This document shows positions 35,567 through 44,994 of a stretch of 64,000 nt of DNA, in pieces (position 1 is the stretch's first letter; every line of letters starts with the position of its first letter). The stretch is from AP-15 sp963787425 (lineage in GTDB: Bacteria > Pseudomonadota > Alphaproteobacteria > ATCC43930 > CGMCC-115725). The DNA is taken from NCBI GenBank assembly GCA_963787425.1, contig CAWBCV010000007.1, positions 372,001 through 436,000 on the forward strand. Direction: 5' to 3'. Both the position numbers and the translations under genes were made by a program. The notes below the pieces were generated by a model that made no database searches, was not told the origin of the DNA, and worked only from the letters and a program-made list of their open reading frames with translations.

Positions 35567-36949
35567 ATGAGCCATCTTACCAGGCGCTCAGTGCTTAGAG
35601 GTTCGGCGAGCTTGCTTGCGGCCGGGAGTCTCGTGCGGCCCCGCATCGCAAATGCGGCGGCTACTGCCGCCGAAGTGTGGTGGATCCAGGGTTTTGTCCC
35701 CGAGGAGGATGCATCATTTAAGAAAATCGTCGCGGGGTACGAGAAGGCCAGCGGCAATAAGATCGATTACAGTATCATGCCGTTTGCGCCGCTGCGCCAG
35801 AAGATCATCTCGGCCGTGACCAGCGGAGTTGTCCCGGATCTCTACCAGAGCACGCCCACCGAGCTGATCGCGTTGCACGCCTGGGAAGACAAGCTGGTCG
35901 ACGTGACCGATGTCGTCGAGACGCAAAGGGAGGAGTACACAGAAACCGCCTTGCTCTCGGCATATTGCTACAACAGCGTCGAGAAAAAGCGCAGCTTTTA
36001 CGGCGTGCCTTATACGCAAAACGTGTTGCCGAACCATATCTGGCGGCCGCTGGTCGAGAAAGCCGGCTACAAGGTCGAGGACATCCCGAAGACTTGGGAC
36101 GCGTTCTACGATTTCTTCAAGGAAGTGCAGAAGAAGTTGCGAGCCCAGGGCGTGCGCAACGTCTATGGCCTCGGCCTCAACGTCACCACCAACGGCAACG
36201 ATCCCAATAATGTGTTCAACTATTTCCTGATCGCCTATGGCGGCCAAGACATTGTCACCAAAGACGGCAAACTGCATCTCGACGACCCGAAGGTGCGCGA
36301 GGCGGCTATCAAGGCGCTGACCTACCCGACAACCGCGTACAAAGACGGGTTTGTGCCGCCGGGGGCAATCAATTGGAACGACGCCGACGACAATAACGCG
36401 TTCCATGCCAAGCAGATCGTCATGGATCTCGACGGCACGATCTCGACCGAGGTTGCAGTGCTCTCACAGGGAAAAAAGGACGATTACGATAATATCGTGA
36501 CCATGGGTCTGGCACTGAGCAACGAAGGCAAGCCGGTGCCGAGCAAGGCTGACAACGGCTGCTGCCTGATTCCCAAAGGGGCAAAAAACGTGGAGGTGGC
36601 AAAGGATTTCCTGAAATACTTCATCCAGCCGAAGGTCAACAACGAGTATCTGAAGACGGGCCTTGGCCGGAGCGCGCCGGCGATGCCGTCGGTCGTCAAG
36701 AGTGACCCGTTCTGGCTCGACCCCCAGGACCCGCATGTGGCTGCCTACGTTCAGCAGGCGGTACTCGGTCCGACCTTGCCAAATTTCTGGGTCTACAACC
36801 CGGCCTATGCCCAGGTCCAGAGCGAGCATGCCTGGAGCGCGGCCTGGATCGACATCATGCAGGGCGGGATGACGCCGCAGGCGGCTGCCGAGAAGGCGTT
36901 CAAGCGGGTCGAAGAGATCTTCGCAAAATATCCGATCGCGCAGGGCTGA
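35567..36949 (+). CDS. ABC solute-binding protein 3 of 6 (Tat-exported)
   Basis: A 460-residue paralogue. The start is ATG 35567, six bases after AAGGAG; ATG 35561 touches the ribosome site. Signal: HLTRRSVLRGSASLLAAGSLVRP then ANA. The ligand-region motif is changed to GVVPDLYQSTPTELIALHAWEDKLVDV, where the others of this subgroup have FQNNP. It carries a short insert (VLSQGKKDDYDN) where paralogues have HKKDEYDD. The spacer before it is only 76 bases, so it is probably co-transcribed with copy 2. Confidence 0.92.
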   Translation: MSHLTRRSVLRGSASLLAAGSLVRPRIANAAATAAEVWWIQGFVPEEDASFKKIVAGYEKASGNKIDYSIMPFAPLRQKIISAVTSGVVPDLYQSTPTELIALHAWEDKLVDVTDVVETQREEYTETALLSAYCYNSVEKKRSFYGVPYTQNVLPNHIWRPLVEKAGYKVEDIPKTWDAFYDFFKEVQKKLRAQGVRNVYGLGLNVTTNGNDPNNVFNYFLIAYGGQDIVTKDGKLHLDDPKVREAAIKALTYPTTAYKDGFVPPGAINWNDADDNNAFHAKQIVMDLDGTISTEVAVLSQGKKDDYDNIVTMGLALSNEGKPVPSKADNGCCLIPKGAKNVEVAKDFLKYFIQPKVNNEYLKTGLGRSAPAMPSVVKSDPFWLDPQDPHVAAYVQQAVLGPTLPNFWVYNPAYAQVQSEHAWSAAWIDIMQGGMTPQAAAEKAFKRVEEIFAKYPIAQG

Positions 36950-37038
36950 GCAGATCATTTTGCACGCACCCGGCGACGGGAGCTGAACGACAACAGGAAT
37001 GCGGCCGCAAATCGGTCACTGTAAAACGGGAGGAGGAG

Positions 37039-38421
37039 ATGGGCAGGACGAATCCGTCCAGGCGATCGGTGCTTCGCAGTTCGCTGGTCCTGGCTTCAGC
37101 CAGCGCCCTCGCACGGCCCTATGTCGCCAATGCGGCGGCTACGACCGCGACGGTGTGGTGGGTTCAGGGCTTCGCCCCGGAAGAGGATGTGTCGATCAAA
37201 AAGATCTTCGCCGATTACGAGAAGGCGAGCGGCAATACGATTGACTACAGCATCATTCCTTATGCGCCGGAGCGTCAGAAGATCGTTTCGGCGGTCACGA
37301 GTGGCGTCGTCCCCGATCTGTTCCAGAACAATCCCCTCGAGATCATTGCGCTCTACGCCTGGGAGGACAAACTGGTCGACGTCACCGACGTCATAGAGAC
37401 CCAAAAATCGCAATACAACGAAACCGCGCTTCTCACCGCCCACTGCTATAACAGCATAGAGAGGAGGCGTAGCTTTTACGGCGTGCCATATACCTGCGCG
37501 GTGCGACCGAACCATATCTGGCGGCCGCTGGTCGAGAAGGCCGGGTACACGATGGAAGACCTGCCGAGAACCTGGGATGCCTTCTACGATTTCTTTAAGG
37601 ACGTGCAGAAGAAATTGCGCGCCCAAGGCGAGCGCAAAGTGTACGGCCTCGGTTTCCAGATGAACACCACGGGCAACGACTGCAATGCGTTGTTCGATTA
37701 TTTCCTGATCGCCCATGGCGGGCAGGACATCGTCACCAAGGACGGCAAATTGCACCTCGACGATCAGAAGGTGCGCGAGGCGGTGTTGAAGACGTTGAGC
37801 TATCCGACCACGGCCTACAAGGAAGGCTACGTGCCGCCGGGGGCGATCAACTGGAACGACGCCGACGACAACAACGCCTTTCACGCCAAGCAGATCGTGA
37901 TGGATCTCGACGGCACGATCTCGACCGAGGTCGCCGTCATCCACAGCGAGCAGGACTACCGGGACATCGTGACGATGGGCCTGCCGCTCAGTAATGACGG
38001 CAAGCTGGTGCCGAGCCAGGCCCCTTCGGCTTGCGGGTTGATCCCGAAGGGAGCAAAAAACGTCGAAGTGGCCAAGGATTTTCTCAAATATCTGATCCAG
38101 CCGCCGGTCCTTAACGAGTATCTGAAAACCGGGCTCGGCCGGAATATTCCGTGCATGCCAACGATCGTGAAAAACGACCCGTGGTGGCTCGACCCTAAGG
38201 ACCCGCACCGGGGTCCTTACGTCCATCAGGGTCTGCTCGGCCCGACCCTGTCGACTTTCTGGACCTTCAATCCGGCTTATGCCCAAGTTCAGAACGAGCA
38301 TGTCTGGCCCACCGGGTGGGCCGACATCACGACGGGTGGAATGACCCCGCAGGCAGCCGCGGACAAGGCGTTCAAGCGGGTTGAGGAGATCTTCGCGAAA
38401 TATCAGATCGCGCAAGGCTGA
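37039..38421 (+). CDS. ABC solute-binding protein 4 of 6 (Tat-exported)
   Basis: A 460-residue paralogue with start ATG 37039 after a strong GGGAGGAGGAG site. Signal: PSRRSVLRSSLVLASASALARP then ANA. The mature part has VVPDLFQNNPLEIIALYAWEDKLVDV and SFYGVPYTCAVRPNH, and a cysteine-containing segment NTTGNDCNALFDYF not seen in the others. It directly precedes the first permease pair, which makes it the most likely cognate binding protein of that pair. Confidence 0.92.
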   Translation: MGRTNPSRRSVLRSSLVLASASALARPYVANAAATTATVWWVQGFAPEEDVSIKKIFADYEKASGNTIDYSIIPYAPERQKIVSAVTSGVVPDLFQNNPLEIIALYAWEDKLVDVTDVIETQKSQYNETALLTAHCYNSIERRRSFYGVPYTCAVRPNHIWRPLVEKAGYTMEDLPRTWDAFYDFFKDVQKKLRAQGERKVYGLGFQMNTTGNDCNALFDYFLIAHGGQDIVTKDGKLHLDDQKVREAVLKTLSYPTTAYKEGYVPPGAINWNDADDNNAFHAKQIVMDLDGTISTEVAVIHSEQDYRDIVTMGLPLSNDGKLVPSQAPSACGLIPKGAKNVEVAKDFLKYLIQPPVLNEYLKTGLGRNIPCMPTIVKNDPWWLDPKDPHRGPYVHQGLLGPTLSTFWTFNPAYAQVQNEHVWPTGWADITTGGMTPQAAADKAFKRVEEIFAKYQIAQG

Positions 38422-38431
38422 GAGGAGCGGC

Positions 38432-39337
38432 ACGCAGCCAGTTCTCACAACCGGACCCGTTGCATTCAAGCGGCCGTGGCGACCGCCCGGGTACGGCCAT
38501 CTGCGCGGCTCGGATTTCAGCTGGGCGATTGCCTTTGTTGTACCCTATGCAGCGGTGTTCTTCGTCTTTGTCCTCTATCCTTTCGGCTATGCGCTATGGA
38601 TGGCGAGCAAGCCCTCGCTTTACGCCGATCTGATCGCAGATCGGCTATACTTTCCGACATTGGTCAACACGTCGCTCTTCGTCGGCCTCGGCGTCAACGT
38701 AAAGATGTTCTTGGCGTTGCTGCTCTCCGGCTTCTTCATCCGCCGGCGCTGGTGGATCAGGCCCTTGCTGGCTGTCTTTATTTTGCCCTGGGCGATCGCG
38801 GCGGCACAAGCCTGCCTCTCGTTCCACTGGATGCTGATTGGCGAGCAGGGCTTGGTCGACGGCGTATGGTCGGCGCTGTTCGGGATCGACGGTCCGACCT
38901 GGTTCAATAACCGCTGGCTCGGGCTCGGATCGAACATCATCGCGTATGTCTGGAAATGGATGCCGTTCTGGACCGTGATTTTCCTCGCTGCGCGGGTGAA
39001 GATTCCTCGAGACATCTATGACTCGGCGGAGATTGACGGAGCGACCGGCATCCGCCGCTTCGTCCATGTCACCTTTCCGCTGTTGGCGAACCTTTATCTC
39101 CTGTGCACACTGCTCTCCACCCTCTGGACAGTCGGCGACTTTACGACTGTCTATCTTGTGTCGGGTGGGGGACCAGCCGGCTCCACGGAAGTGCTGGCGA
39201 CGCTCGGCTTCCACTACGCCTTCGATGCGGCCAAGCCGGCGCTCGGCGTCGCAGCGGTGATGTCGGCCCTCCCATTACTGATCCCGATTGTGATCCTATT
39301 GATGCGCAGGCTCCACACAAGCGAGGCGCAACTGTGA
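38432..39337 (+). CDS. ABC transporter permease A1 (MalF type)
   Basis: About 301 residues, six membrane helices, and the cytoplasmic EAA loop YDSAEIDGATGIRRFVHVTFPLL that contacts the ATPase. No ATG, GTG or TTG lies at the proper place. The equivalent position of paralogue B1 (GAGAGGCGATC-ATG-ACC) is here GAGAGGAGCGGC-ACG-CAG, so initiation at ACG 38432 is proposed; an ATG at 38381 inside the upstream gene is the only standard option. A miscalled base is also possible. It forms a heterodimer with the next gene. Confidence 0.88.
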   Translation, partial: TQPVLTTGPVAFKRPWRPPGYGHLRGSDFSWAIAFVVPYAAVFFVFVLYPFGYALWMASKPSLYADLIADRLYFPTLVNTSLFVGLGVNVKMFLALLLSGFFIRRRWWIRPLLAVFILPWAIAAAQACLSFHWMLIGEQGLVDGVWSALFGIDGPTWFNNRWLGLGSNIIAYVWKWMPFWTVIFLAARVKIPRDIYDSAEIDGATGIRRFVHVTFPLLANLYLLCTLLSTLWTVGDFTTVYLVSGGGPAGSTEVLATLGFHYAFDAAKPALGVAAVMSALPLLIPIVILLMRRLHTSEAQL

Positions 39338-40221
39338 GCATCGGCCTGCCACTAGTCCAACCCGTGCGCCGACGCTACCGGCTCCGACGGGTTCTTACCG
39401 AAGCGGGCGCGATGATGCTTGGCGTCGTCCTCCTGATCTGGTCGCTGACGCCCATCTATAACATGTTCTTGATCGCCCTCGATCCCGAAGAAGGTGAAAT
39501 CGAGTTCGACGGCAACCTCTGGCCGCCCGAGCCATCGCTTGAGGGCTTCCGTGCGGTCGTCACGCAGGAGGCCCGGTATCTTGAGGATTTCTGGCACCAA
39601 TTCGGCAACAGCCTTTTCATCGGTATGCTGACGATGGTTCTGACGGTGCTGATCGGGTCGCTGGCCAGCTTCGCCGTGAGTTGGATGCGGCTCAGCAAAG
39701 GCTCGCTGCTCACCAACACCGCGCTCCTCACCTACGCGATCCCTGCATCCTTCCTGATCGTGCCATATTATCGGATTATGCACACCTACGGCCTCTCGAA
39801 CAACCTCTGGGCGGTCATCGCGGCGCAGGTGGCGTTCGCCATCCCGTTCGCCATTCTGATCCTGCAGCTGTACTCGCGCCTGATGCCGATTGAACTCGAC
39901 GACGCAGCCCGGGTCGACGGTGCCTCCGCCGTTCAACTGTATCTGCGGATCTATCTGCCCTTGATGACCCCGGCGCTGGCGGTCGTGGCCGTCTACGCTC
40001 TGTTGCTCGCCTGGAACGACTATTTGTACCAGGCCGTGCTGCTCTCGACACGAAACATGACCGTTTCGGTAACGCAGGGCCAGTTGTTCGCCGACGTCGA
40101 CGCTCCGTATAACGCGATGATGGCTGCCGCCATCATTTATGTGCTGCCGCCGATTGCGCTGTTGTTCGCCCTCCGCCGCTACATCGCCGCGGGCGGGACG
40201 TTGGATGGCGTAAAGCGATAG
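39334..40221 (+). CDS. ABC transporter permease A2 (MalG type)
   Basis: A 295-residue inner-membrane permease with six helices and the EAA loop LDDAARVDGASAVQLYLRIYLPLM. The start is GTG 39334, overlapping the stop of A1 (GTGA), so translation is coupled. Charged residues DPEEGEIEFDGNLWPPEP form the first periplasmic loop. No ATP-binding protein gene follows. Confidence 0.92.
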   Translation: MSIGLPLVQPVRRRYRLRRVLTEAGAMMLGVVLLIWSLTPIYNMFLIALDPEEGEIEFDGNLWPPEPSLEGFRAVVTQEARYLEDFWHQFGNSLFIGMLTMVLTVLIGSLASFAVSWMRLSKGSLLTNTALLTYAIPASFLIVPYYRIMHTYGLSNNLWAVIAAQVAFAIPFAILILQLYSRLMPIELDDAARVDGASAVQLYLRIYLPLMTPALAVVAVYALLLAWNDYLYQAVLLSTRNMTVSVTQGQLFADVDAPYNAMMAAAIIYVLPPIALLFALRRYIAAGGTLDGVKR

Positions 40222-40297
40222 AGCGAGGCGATGTCGTGCCGGGATCGAGGCATCGATCACGGTATCGCGAGTTCGGGGCGGCGTCGTCGATTAACAT

Positions 40298-40326
40298 TTG
40301 AGTATACCTGGGCGGCGTTCTATAGT
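40298..40326 (+). promoter_or_regulatory. Sigma-70-type promoter before solute-binding protein 5
   Basis: TTGAGT (40298-40303), a 17-base spacer and TATAGT (40321-40326), 68 bases upstream of the ATG at 40395. Architecture and -10 sequence match the site at 34058, so the two transport units probably share sigma factor and duplication history. Confidence 0.7.
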
Positions 40327-40394
40327 GGGCTGGGAGACGACAACCAGAACGTGTCCGCTTGAATTTAGAGCGAGAACGGGGAAGGAAGACGGGT

Positions 40395-41768
40395 ATGACG
40401 ATCTTTACCAGGCGCTCGGTGCTCCGCGGCTCCCTCGGGCTTGCCGCCACCGGTGCCCTGGCACGGCCTCATATCGCCAACGCGGCGGCGACAACCGCAG
40501 AGGTCTGGTGGACCCAAGGTTTCGCTCAAGAAGAGGATATCGCCTTCAAAAAGCTGGTCGCCGATTATCAGAAAGCCAGCGGCAACAAGATCGAGGACAG
40601 CATCATCCCGTTCGCGCCGCTGCGCCAGAAGGAAGTCTCCGCGATAACCAGCGGCGTCGTCCCGGACATCATGGAGTATGCCGATTTCTCGTTTCTGCCG
40701 CTGAACGCATGGGCCGACAAGCTCGTCGACGTCAGCGACATCGTCGAGCCCCAGAAATCGCAATATATCGATACGGCGCTGCACGCCACCTACAGCTACA
40801 ACAACACGACCAAGAAGCGCGCATTCTACGGCGTGCCGATGAAGGCAGCAGGAATTCCGTTCCATATTTGGCAATCCCTGATCGAGAAGGCCGGATTTAA
40901 AGTCTCGGATATTCCGAATACCTGGGATGCCTTCCTTGATTTCTTCATGCCGGTGCAAGATAAGTTGCGAGCGCAGGGCACGCGCAATATTTACGCCTAC
41001 GGCTATCAGCTGACCGCCAATGGGGTCGATCCGGCCATCACGTTTCAAGGCTATTTGATGGCATATGGTGGCAAGAACCTTGTCACGCCGGACGGCAAAT
41101 TGCATACCGACGATCCGCAAGTAAAGGATGCGGCGGTCAAGGCGATCGACAAATTAACTACGCCGTTCAAGAAGGGCTACGTGCCGCCGGGAGTTGTCAA
41201 CTGGAACGATGCCGACGACAACAACGCCTTCCACGCCAAGCTCATCGTGATGGACTTCGACGGGTCATTGTCCACCGAGGTGGCCCTCTACAAGAAAAAG
41301 GAAGAATACGACGACATCGTGACCCGTGGCATGCCACTCGGCAATGACGGTAAGGAAATTCCGAGCCCGATGCCGATCTTTGGCGCCCTGATCCCGAAAG
41401 GGGCGCAAAACGTCACGGTGGCGAAGGAGTTTCTCAGATACGCGATCCAGCCCAACGTGCTGAACGAGTATTTGAAAGGCGGGCTGGGCCGGTGGGCGCT
41501 GCCGCTCCCCGAAACCGCCAAGAGCGACCCGTTCTGGTTCAAGGAGGACCCACACCGCACCGCTTATGCCGAGGAGACGCTCGTGCATCCGACCGAGCCG
41601 CTCTACGAAGCCTACAACCCGGCCATGGCCGATGTGAGCGCCGAGCATGTCTTCAGTGTCGCCATGCTGGACGTGATGACCAACGGGATGACGCCGGAAC
41701 AGGCGATCGACAAGGCGTTTAAACGGGCCGAAGCGATCTTCGCTAAATATCCGATCGTGCAGGCATGA
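40395..41768 (+). CDS. ABC solute-binding protein 5 of 6 (Tat-exported)
   Basis: A 457-residue paralogue of the second subgroup. Signal: FTRRSVLRGSLGLAATGALARP then ANA. The segment after TSGVVPD reads IMEYADFSFLPLNAWADKLVDV in place of LFQNNPxEI, and later features are NWNDADDNNAFHAKLIVMDFDG and YEAYNPAMADVSAEHVF. The binding cleft must therefore differ from copies 1-4. ATG 40395 follows GGGGAAGGAAGACGG. Its stop overlaps the start of copy 6. Confidence 0.92.
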   Translation: MTIFTRRSVLRGSLGLAATGALARPHIANAAATTAEVWWTQGFAQEEDIAFKKLVADYQKASGNKIEDSIIPFAPLRQKEVSAITSGVVPDIMEYADFSFLPLNAWADKLVDVSDIVEPQKSQYIDTALHATYSYNNTTKKRAFYGVPMKAAGIPFHIWQSLIEKAGFKVSDIPNTWDAFLDFFMPVQDKLRAQGTRNIYAYGYQLTANGVDPAITFQGYLMAYGGKNLVTPDGKLHTDDPQVKDAAVKAIDKLTTPFKKGYVPPGVVNWNDADDNNAFHAKLIVMDFDGSLSTEVALYKKKEEYDDIVTRGMPLGNDGKEIPSPMPIFGALIPKGAQNVTVAKEFLRYAIQPNVLNEYLKGGLGRWALPLPETAKSDPFWFKEDPHRTAYAEETLVHPTEPLYEAYNPAMADVSAEHVFSVAMLDVMTNGMTPEQAIDKAFKRAEAIFAKYPIVQA

Positions 41769-43159
41769 GCGAGGCGGATAAGGAGATGACCAGCCTGACG
41801 CGGCGTTCGGTGCTCGGCGGCTCTCTGGGGCTCGCTGCCGCCGGCGCCCTGGCACGGCCTCATATAGCAAACGCCGCGGCCACGACCATCGAGGTGTGGT
41901 TTGCCCAGGGTTTTGTGCCCGAGGAAGACTCGGCCTTCCGCGCCATGGCTGCCGATTATGAGAAGGCGAGCGGCAACAAGGTCGACCACAGCCTCATTCC
42001 CTATGCGGCGCTGCGCCAGAAGGCGATCTCGGCAATCACGAGCGGCGCCGTCCCCGATATGATCGAGGTCGCCGACTTCGCGCTCGCGCCCATCCAGTCG
42101 TGGGACGACAAGCTGCTAGACGTCAACGACGTCGTCGAGCCCGAAAAAGGGCAGTTCATGCCCACCGCGCTGTCTTGCTGTTACTTCTACAACAACGCCA
42201 CGAAGAAGCGCGCTTACTACGTCGTGCCGGTGAGGATCGCGGCGGTCCCGTTTCATATCTGGAAGTCGCTGGTCGAACAGGGCGGTTCCAAGATCTCCGA
42301 TCTGCCGAAGACGTGGGACGCCTTCATGGACTTTTTCAAGCCGGTGCAGAAGGGGCTGCGGGCGGCCGGAAAGCGCAACGTCTACGGGCTCGGCTACCAG
42401 TTGACCACCAACGGGGTCGACCCGATCAACACCTTCAACGCTTGGATGGTCGCCTATGGCGGCCAGGATCTCGTCACGCCGGACGGCAAGCTGCATACCG
42501 ACGACACCAAGGTCAAGGCCGCGGCGGTGCAGGCGGTCAAGAGCCTGACCTCCGCGTTCAAGGACGGGTATGTGCCGCCGAGCTGCGTCAACTGGAACGA
42601 CGCCGACGACAACAACGCGTTTCATTCGAAACTGATGGTGATGGATTTCGACGGCACGATCTCGACCGAGGTCGCGCTTTATCACGACAAGGAGCAGTAC
42701 GACGATATTCTGACCCACGGCCTGCCGCTCAGCAATGAGGGTAAGGAGCTGCCGAGCCAGGTCGCGGTGTTTGGCCCCGTCATCCCCAAGGGGGCGAAAA
42801 ATGTCGCGGTGGCCAAGGAATTCGCCAAATACATCATTCAGCCGAAGGTGCTGAACCAGTATTTGAAAGCCGGCCTTGGCCGCTGGGCCCTGCCGATCCC
42901 CGAAATCGTCAAGAGCGACCCGTTCTGGCTCAAGGAAGACCCGCACCGCACGGCCTACATGACGCAATCGGTGATCGGCCCGACCTTCCCGATCTACGAG
43001 GCGTACAACCCGGCGATGGCGCAGGTCGGCGCGGAGCACGTCATCATGACGGCGGCCTTTGCTGTGATGAACAGCGGCGCCGCGCCGGAGCAGGAAATCG
43101 ATAAGGCGTTCAGCCGGATCGAGGAGATCTTCGCTAAATATCCAATTGCATCGAGCTGA
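41765..43159 (+). CDS. ABC solute-binding protein 6 of 6 (Tat-exported)
   Basis: A 464-residue paralogue closest to copy 5. Start is taken at ATG 41765, which overlaps the stop of copy 5 (ATGA); ATG 41786 (MTSLTRRSVLGGSLG) is the alternative but touches its AAGGAG. The Tat motif LTRRSVLGG and ANA site are present. The cleft segment is MIEVADFALAPIQSWDDKLLDV. It precedes the second permease pair by nine bases, so it is in the same transcript. Confidence 0.92.
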   Translation: MSEADKEMTSLTRRSVLGGSLGLAAAGALARPHIANAAATTIEVWFAQGFVPEEDSAFRAMAADYEKASGNKVDHSLIPYAALRQKAISAITSGAVPDMIEVADFALAPIQSWDDKLLDVNDVVEPEKGQFMPTALSCCYFYNNATKKRAYYVVPVRIAAVPFHIWKSLVEQGGSKISDLPKTWDAFMDFFKPVQKGLRAAGKRNVYGLGYQLTTNGVDPINTFNAWMVAYGGQDLVTPDGKLHTDDTKVKAAAVQAVKSLTSAFKDGYVPPSCVNWNDADDNNAFHSKLMVMDFDGTISTEVALYHDKEQYDDILTHGLPLSNEGKELPSQVAVFGPVIPKGAKNVAVAKEFAKYIIQPKVLNQYLKAGLGRWALPIPEIVKSDPFWLKEDPHRTAYMTQSVIGPTFPIYEAYNPAMAQVGAEHVIMTAAFAVMNSGAAPEQEIDKAFSRIEEIFAKYPIASS

Positions 43160-43168
43160 GAGGCGATC

Positions 43169-44083
43169 ATGACCACCGTATCGGCTATCGAGTTCGGCCG
43201 CCCAGCAGTCCGGCGGCAATCGCTTTGGCGTTATTGGCGCGGCGGCTTGCGAGGCTCGGAGTTCTCCTGGGCGCTCGCCTTTCTTGTGCCCTACATCGGT
43301 GTGTTTCTGGCGTTCGTGGTCTACCCCGTCTTCTACGGGCTGCGGATGGGCAGCGAGCCGAGTTTGTATACCGAGGTGTTCTCGGACCCGATCTATCAGC
43401 AGACCGTGATCAACACCTTGGTCTTCGTGACTTTCGGGGTCAACCTCAAGCTGTTTTTTGCCCTCATGTTGTCGGGCTTTTTCATGCGCCCGGGCTGGTG
43501 GGTCAAGGGGCTGCTGATGATCTTCGTCCTGCCCTGGGCGGTGCCGGCGTTGCCCAGCTTCATCTCGATCCACTGGATGTTGAACGGCGAGTGGGGCCTG
43601 CTCAATAACGCGCTCTACATCCTCTTCGGTATCGACGGCCCGTCCTGGCTCAATTCCCGCTGGCTCGCCCTCGGCTCGGCCGTCTGCTCCCACGTCTGGA
43701 AGTGGCTGCCGTTCTGGACGGTGATCCTGCTCGCCGGCAGGATGTCGATCCCCCAGGAGATCTATGACGCGGCCAAAGTGGACGGCGCGACCGGGCTGCG
43801 CAGATTCTCTCACGTAACGTTTCCGTTGCTCGCCAACCTCTATCTGGTGCTGACACTGCTCGCGACGATCTTTTTGCTCGGCGACTTCAACACGATCACC
43901 TTTATCACCGGCGGCGGGCCGGCGAACTCGACGCACCTGCTGGCGACGCTCGGCATCCGCGACGCCTTTGACCTCGCCAACCCGCGGCTCGGCGTGGCCG
44001 TGGTCATGTCGGCACTGCCAGTGCTGATCCCGCTGGTCATCATCCTGATGCGCAAGCTCAAGACTTCGGAGGCGCAGCTGTGA
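43169..44083 (+). CDS. ABC transporter permease B1 (MalF type)
   Basis: A 304-residue, six-helix permease clearly paralogous to A1 (LRGSEFSWALAFLVPYIGVF against LRGSDFSWAIAFVVPYAAVF). The EAA loop is YDAAKVDGATGLRRFSHVTFPLL. A normal ATG at 43169 follows GAGAGGCG. It pairs with the following gene and probably serves solute-binding proteins 5 and 6. Confidence 0.93.
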   Translation: MTTVSAIEFGRPAVRRQSLWRYWRGGLRGSEFSWALAFLVPYIGVFLAFVVYPVFYGLRMGSEPSLYTEVFSDPIYQQTVINTLVFVTFGVNLKLFFALMLSGFFMRPGWWVKGLLMIFVLPWAVPALPSFISIHWMLNGEWGLLNNALYILFGIDGPSWLNSRWLALGSAVCSHVWKWLPFWTVILLAGRMSIPQEIYDAAKVDGATGLRRFSHVTFPLLANLYLVLTLLATIFLLGDFNTITFITGGGPANSTHLLATLGIRDAFDLANPRLGVAVVMSALPVLIPLVIILMRKLKTSEAQL

Positions 44084-44994
44084 GCACGATCACGGCCGAT
44101 ACACGGCCGACATCAGCTGCGACGCGCCCCGCGGAGCGGATGCGCCGTGCCGCCCGGCGCTGGCGCTACCTGACCAATGCCGGAGCCGCAGTGGTAAGCG
44201 CCTTGCTGTTGGTGTGGACCCTCACACCGATCTACAATATCGTGATGGTGTCCTTCGAGGCCGAGGGCGACGTGTTCAGCGATCATCTTTGGCCGCCGAA
44301 AGCGTCTGCCGACAGCTTCTGGATCGTCTTGACCCAAGGCTACTGGTACCTCGAATATTTCTGGCACCAGTTCGGCAACAGCGTCTATATGGGCGCCATG
44401 GTGACGTTGTTGGTGCTGCTGATCGGCACGCTGACCAGCTTCTCGATCAGCCGGATGCGCATCCGCAACGGCTGGCTGATCACCAATGCCGCGCTGTTAA
44501 CCTATGTGATCCCGGCTTCGTTCCTGGCGATCCCATTCTACCTAATCATGCAGCACTACGGGCTGCAAAACAATCTCTGGTCGGTCATCGCTGCGATAGT
44601 GACCTTCGCGACGCCATACGCGATCTTCATCTTCCAGGAATACAGCAGGAGCATCCCGATCGAGCTCGACGAGTTGGCGCGGATCGACGGCGCCTCGCCG
44701 CTCCAGATTTATTTCCGGATCTATTTGCCGTTGATGGCGCCGGCATTGGTCGCGGTCGGGACTTACGCGTTGTTATTGTCGTGGAACGAATATCTGTATC
44801 AATTTCTGCTGCTGTCGAACAAAGAAAGCATGACCGTGCCGGTGGCGCTCGCCCAGTTCCTCAATAGCGATGTGGCGCCGTGGAACTACATGATGGCGAC
44901 GGCGATCATCTATGCCCTGCCGCCGATCGCCACCTATTACGCATTCCGCAACCGCATGTCCTCGGGCCTGACCATGGGCGGCGTCAAGGGCTGA
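44080..44994 (+). CDS. ABC transporter permease B2 (MalG type)
   Basis: A 304-residue, six-helix permease paralogous to A2. The start is GTG 44080, overlapping the stop of B1 (GTGA). The EAA loop is LDELARIDGASPLQIYFRIYLPLM. It ends the transport cluster; no ATPase or catabolic gene follows, only a hairpin and a gene on the other strand. Confidence 0.93.
   Translation: MSTITADTRPTSAATRPAERMRRAARRWRYLTNAGAAVVSALLLVWTLTPIYNIVMVSFEAEGDVFSDHLWPPKASADSFWIVLTQGYWYLEYFWHQFGNSVYMGAMVTLLVLLIGTLTSFSISRMRIRNGWLITNAALLTYVIPASFLAIPFYLIMQHYGLQNNLWSVIAAIVTFATPYAIFIFQEYSRSIPIELDELARIDGASPLQIYFRIYLPLMAPALVAVGTYALLLSWNEYLYQFLLLSNKESMTVPVALAQFLNSDVAPWNYMMATAIIYALPPIATYYAFRNRMSSGLTMGGVKG

Noticed and set aside
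42116..43936. A 606-codon open frame on the minus strand across solute-binding protein 6 and permease B1.
   Set aside because: It lies opposite two clearly conserved genes and has no recognisable motifs. Similar antisense frames recur opposite all six binding-protein genes.
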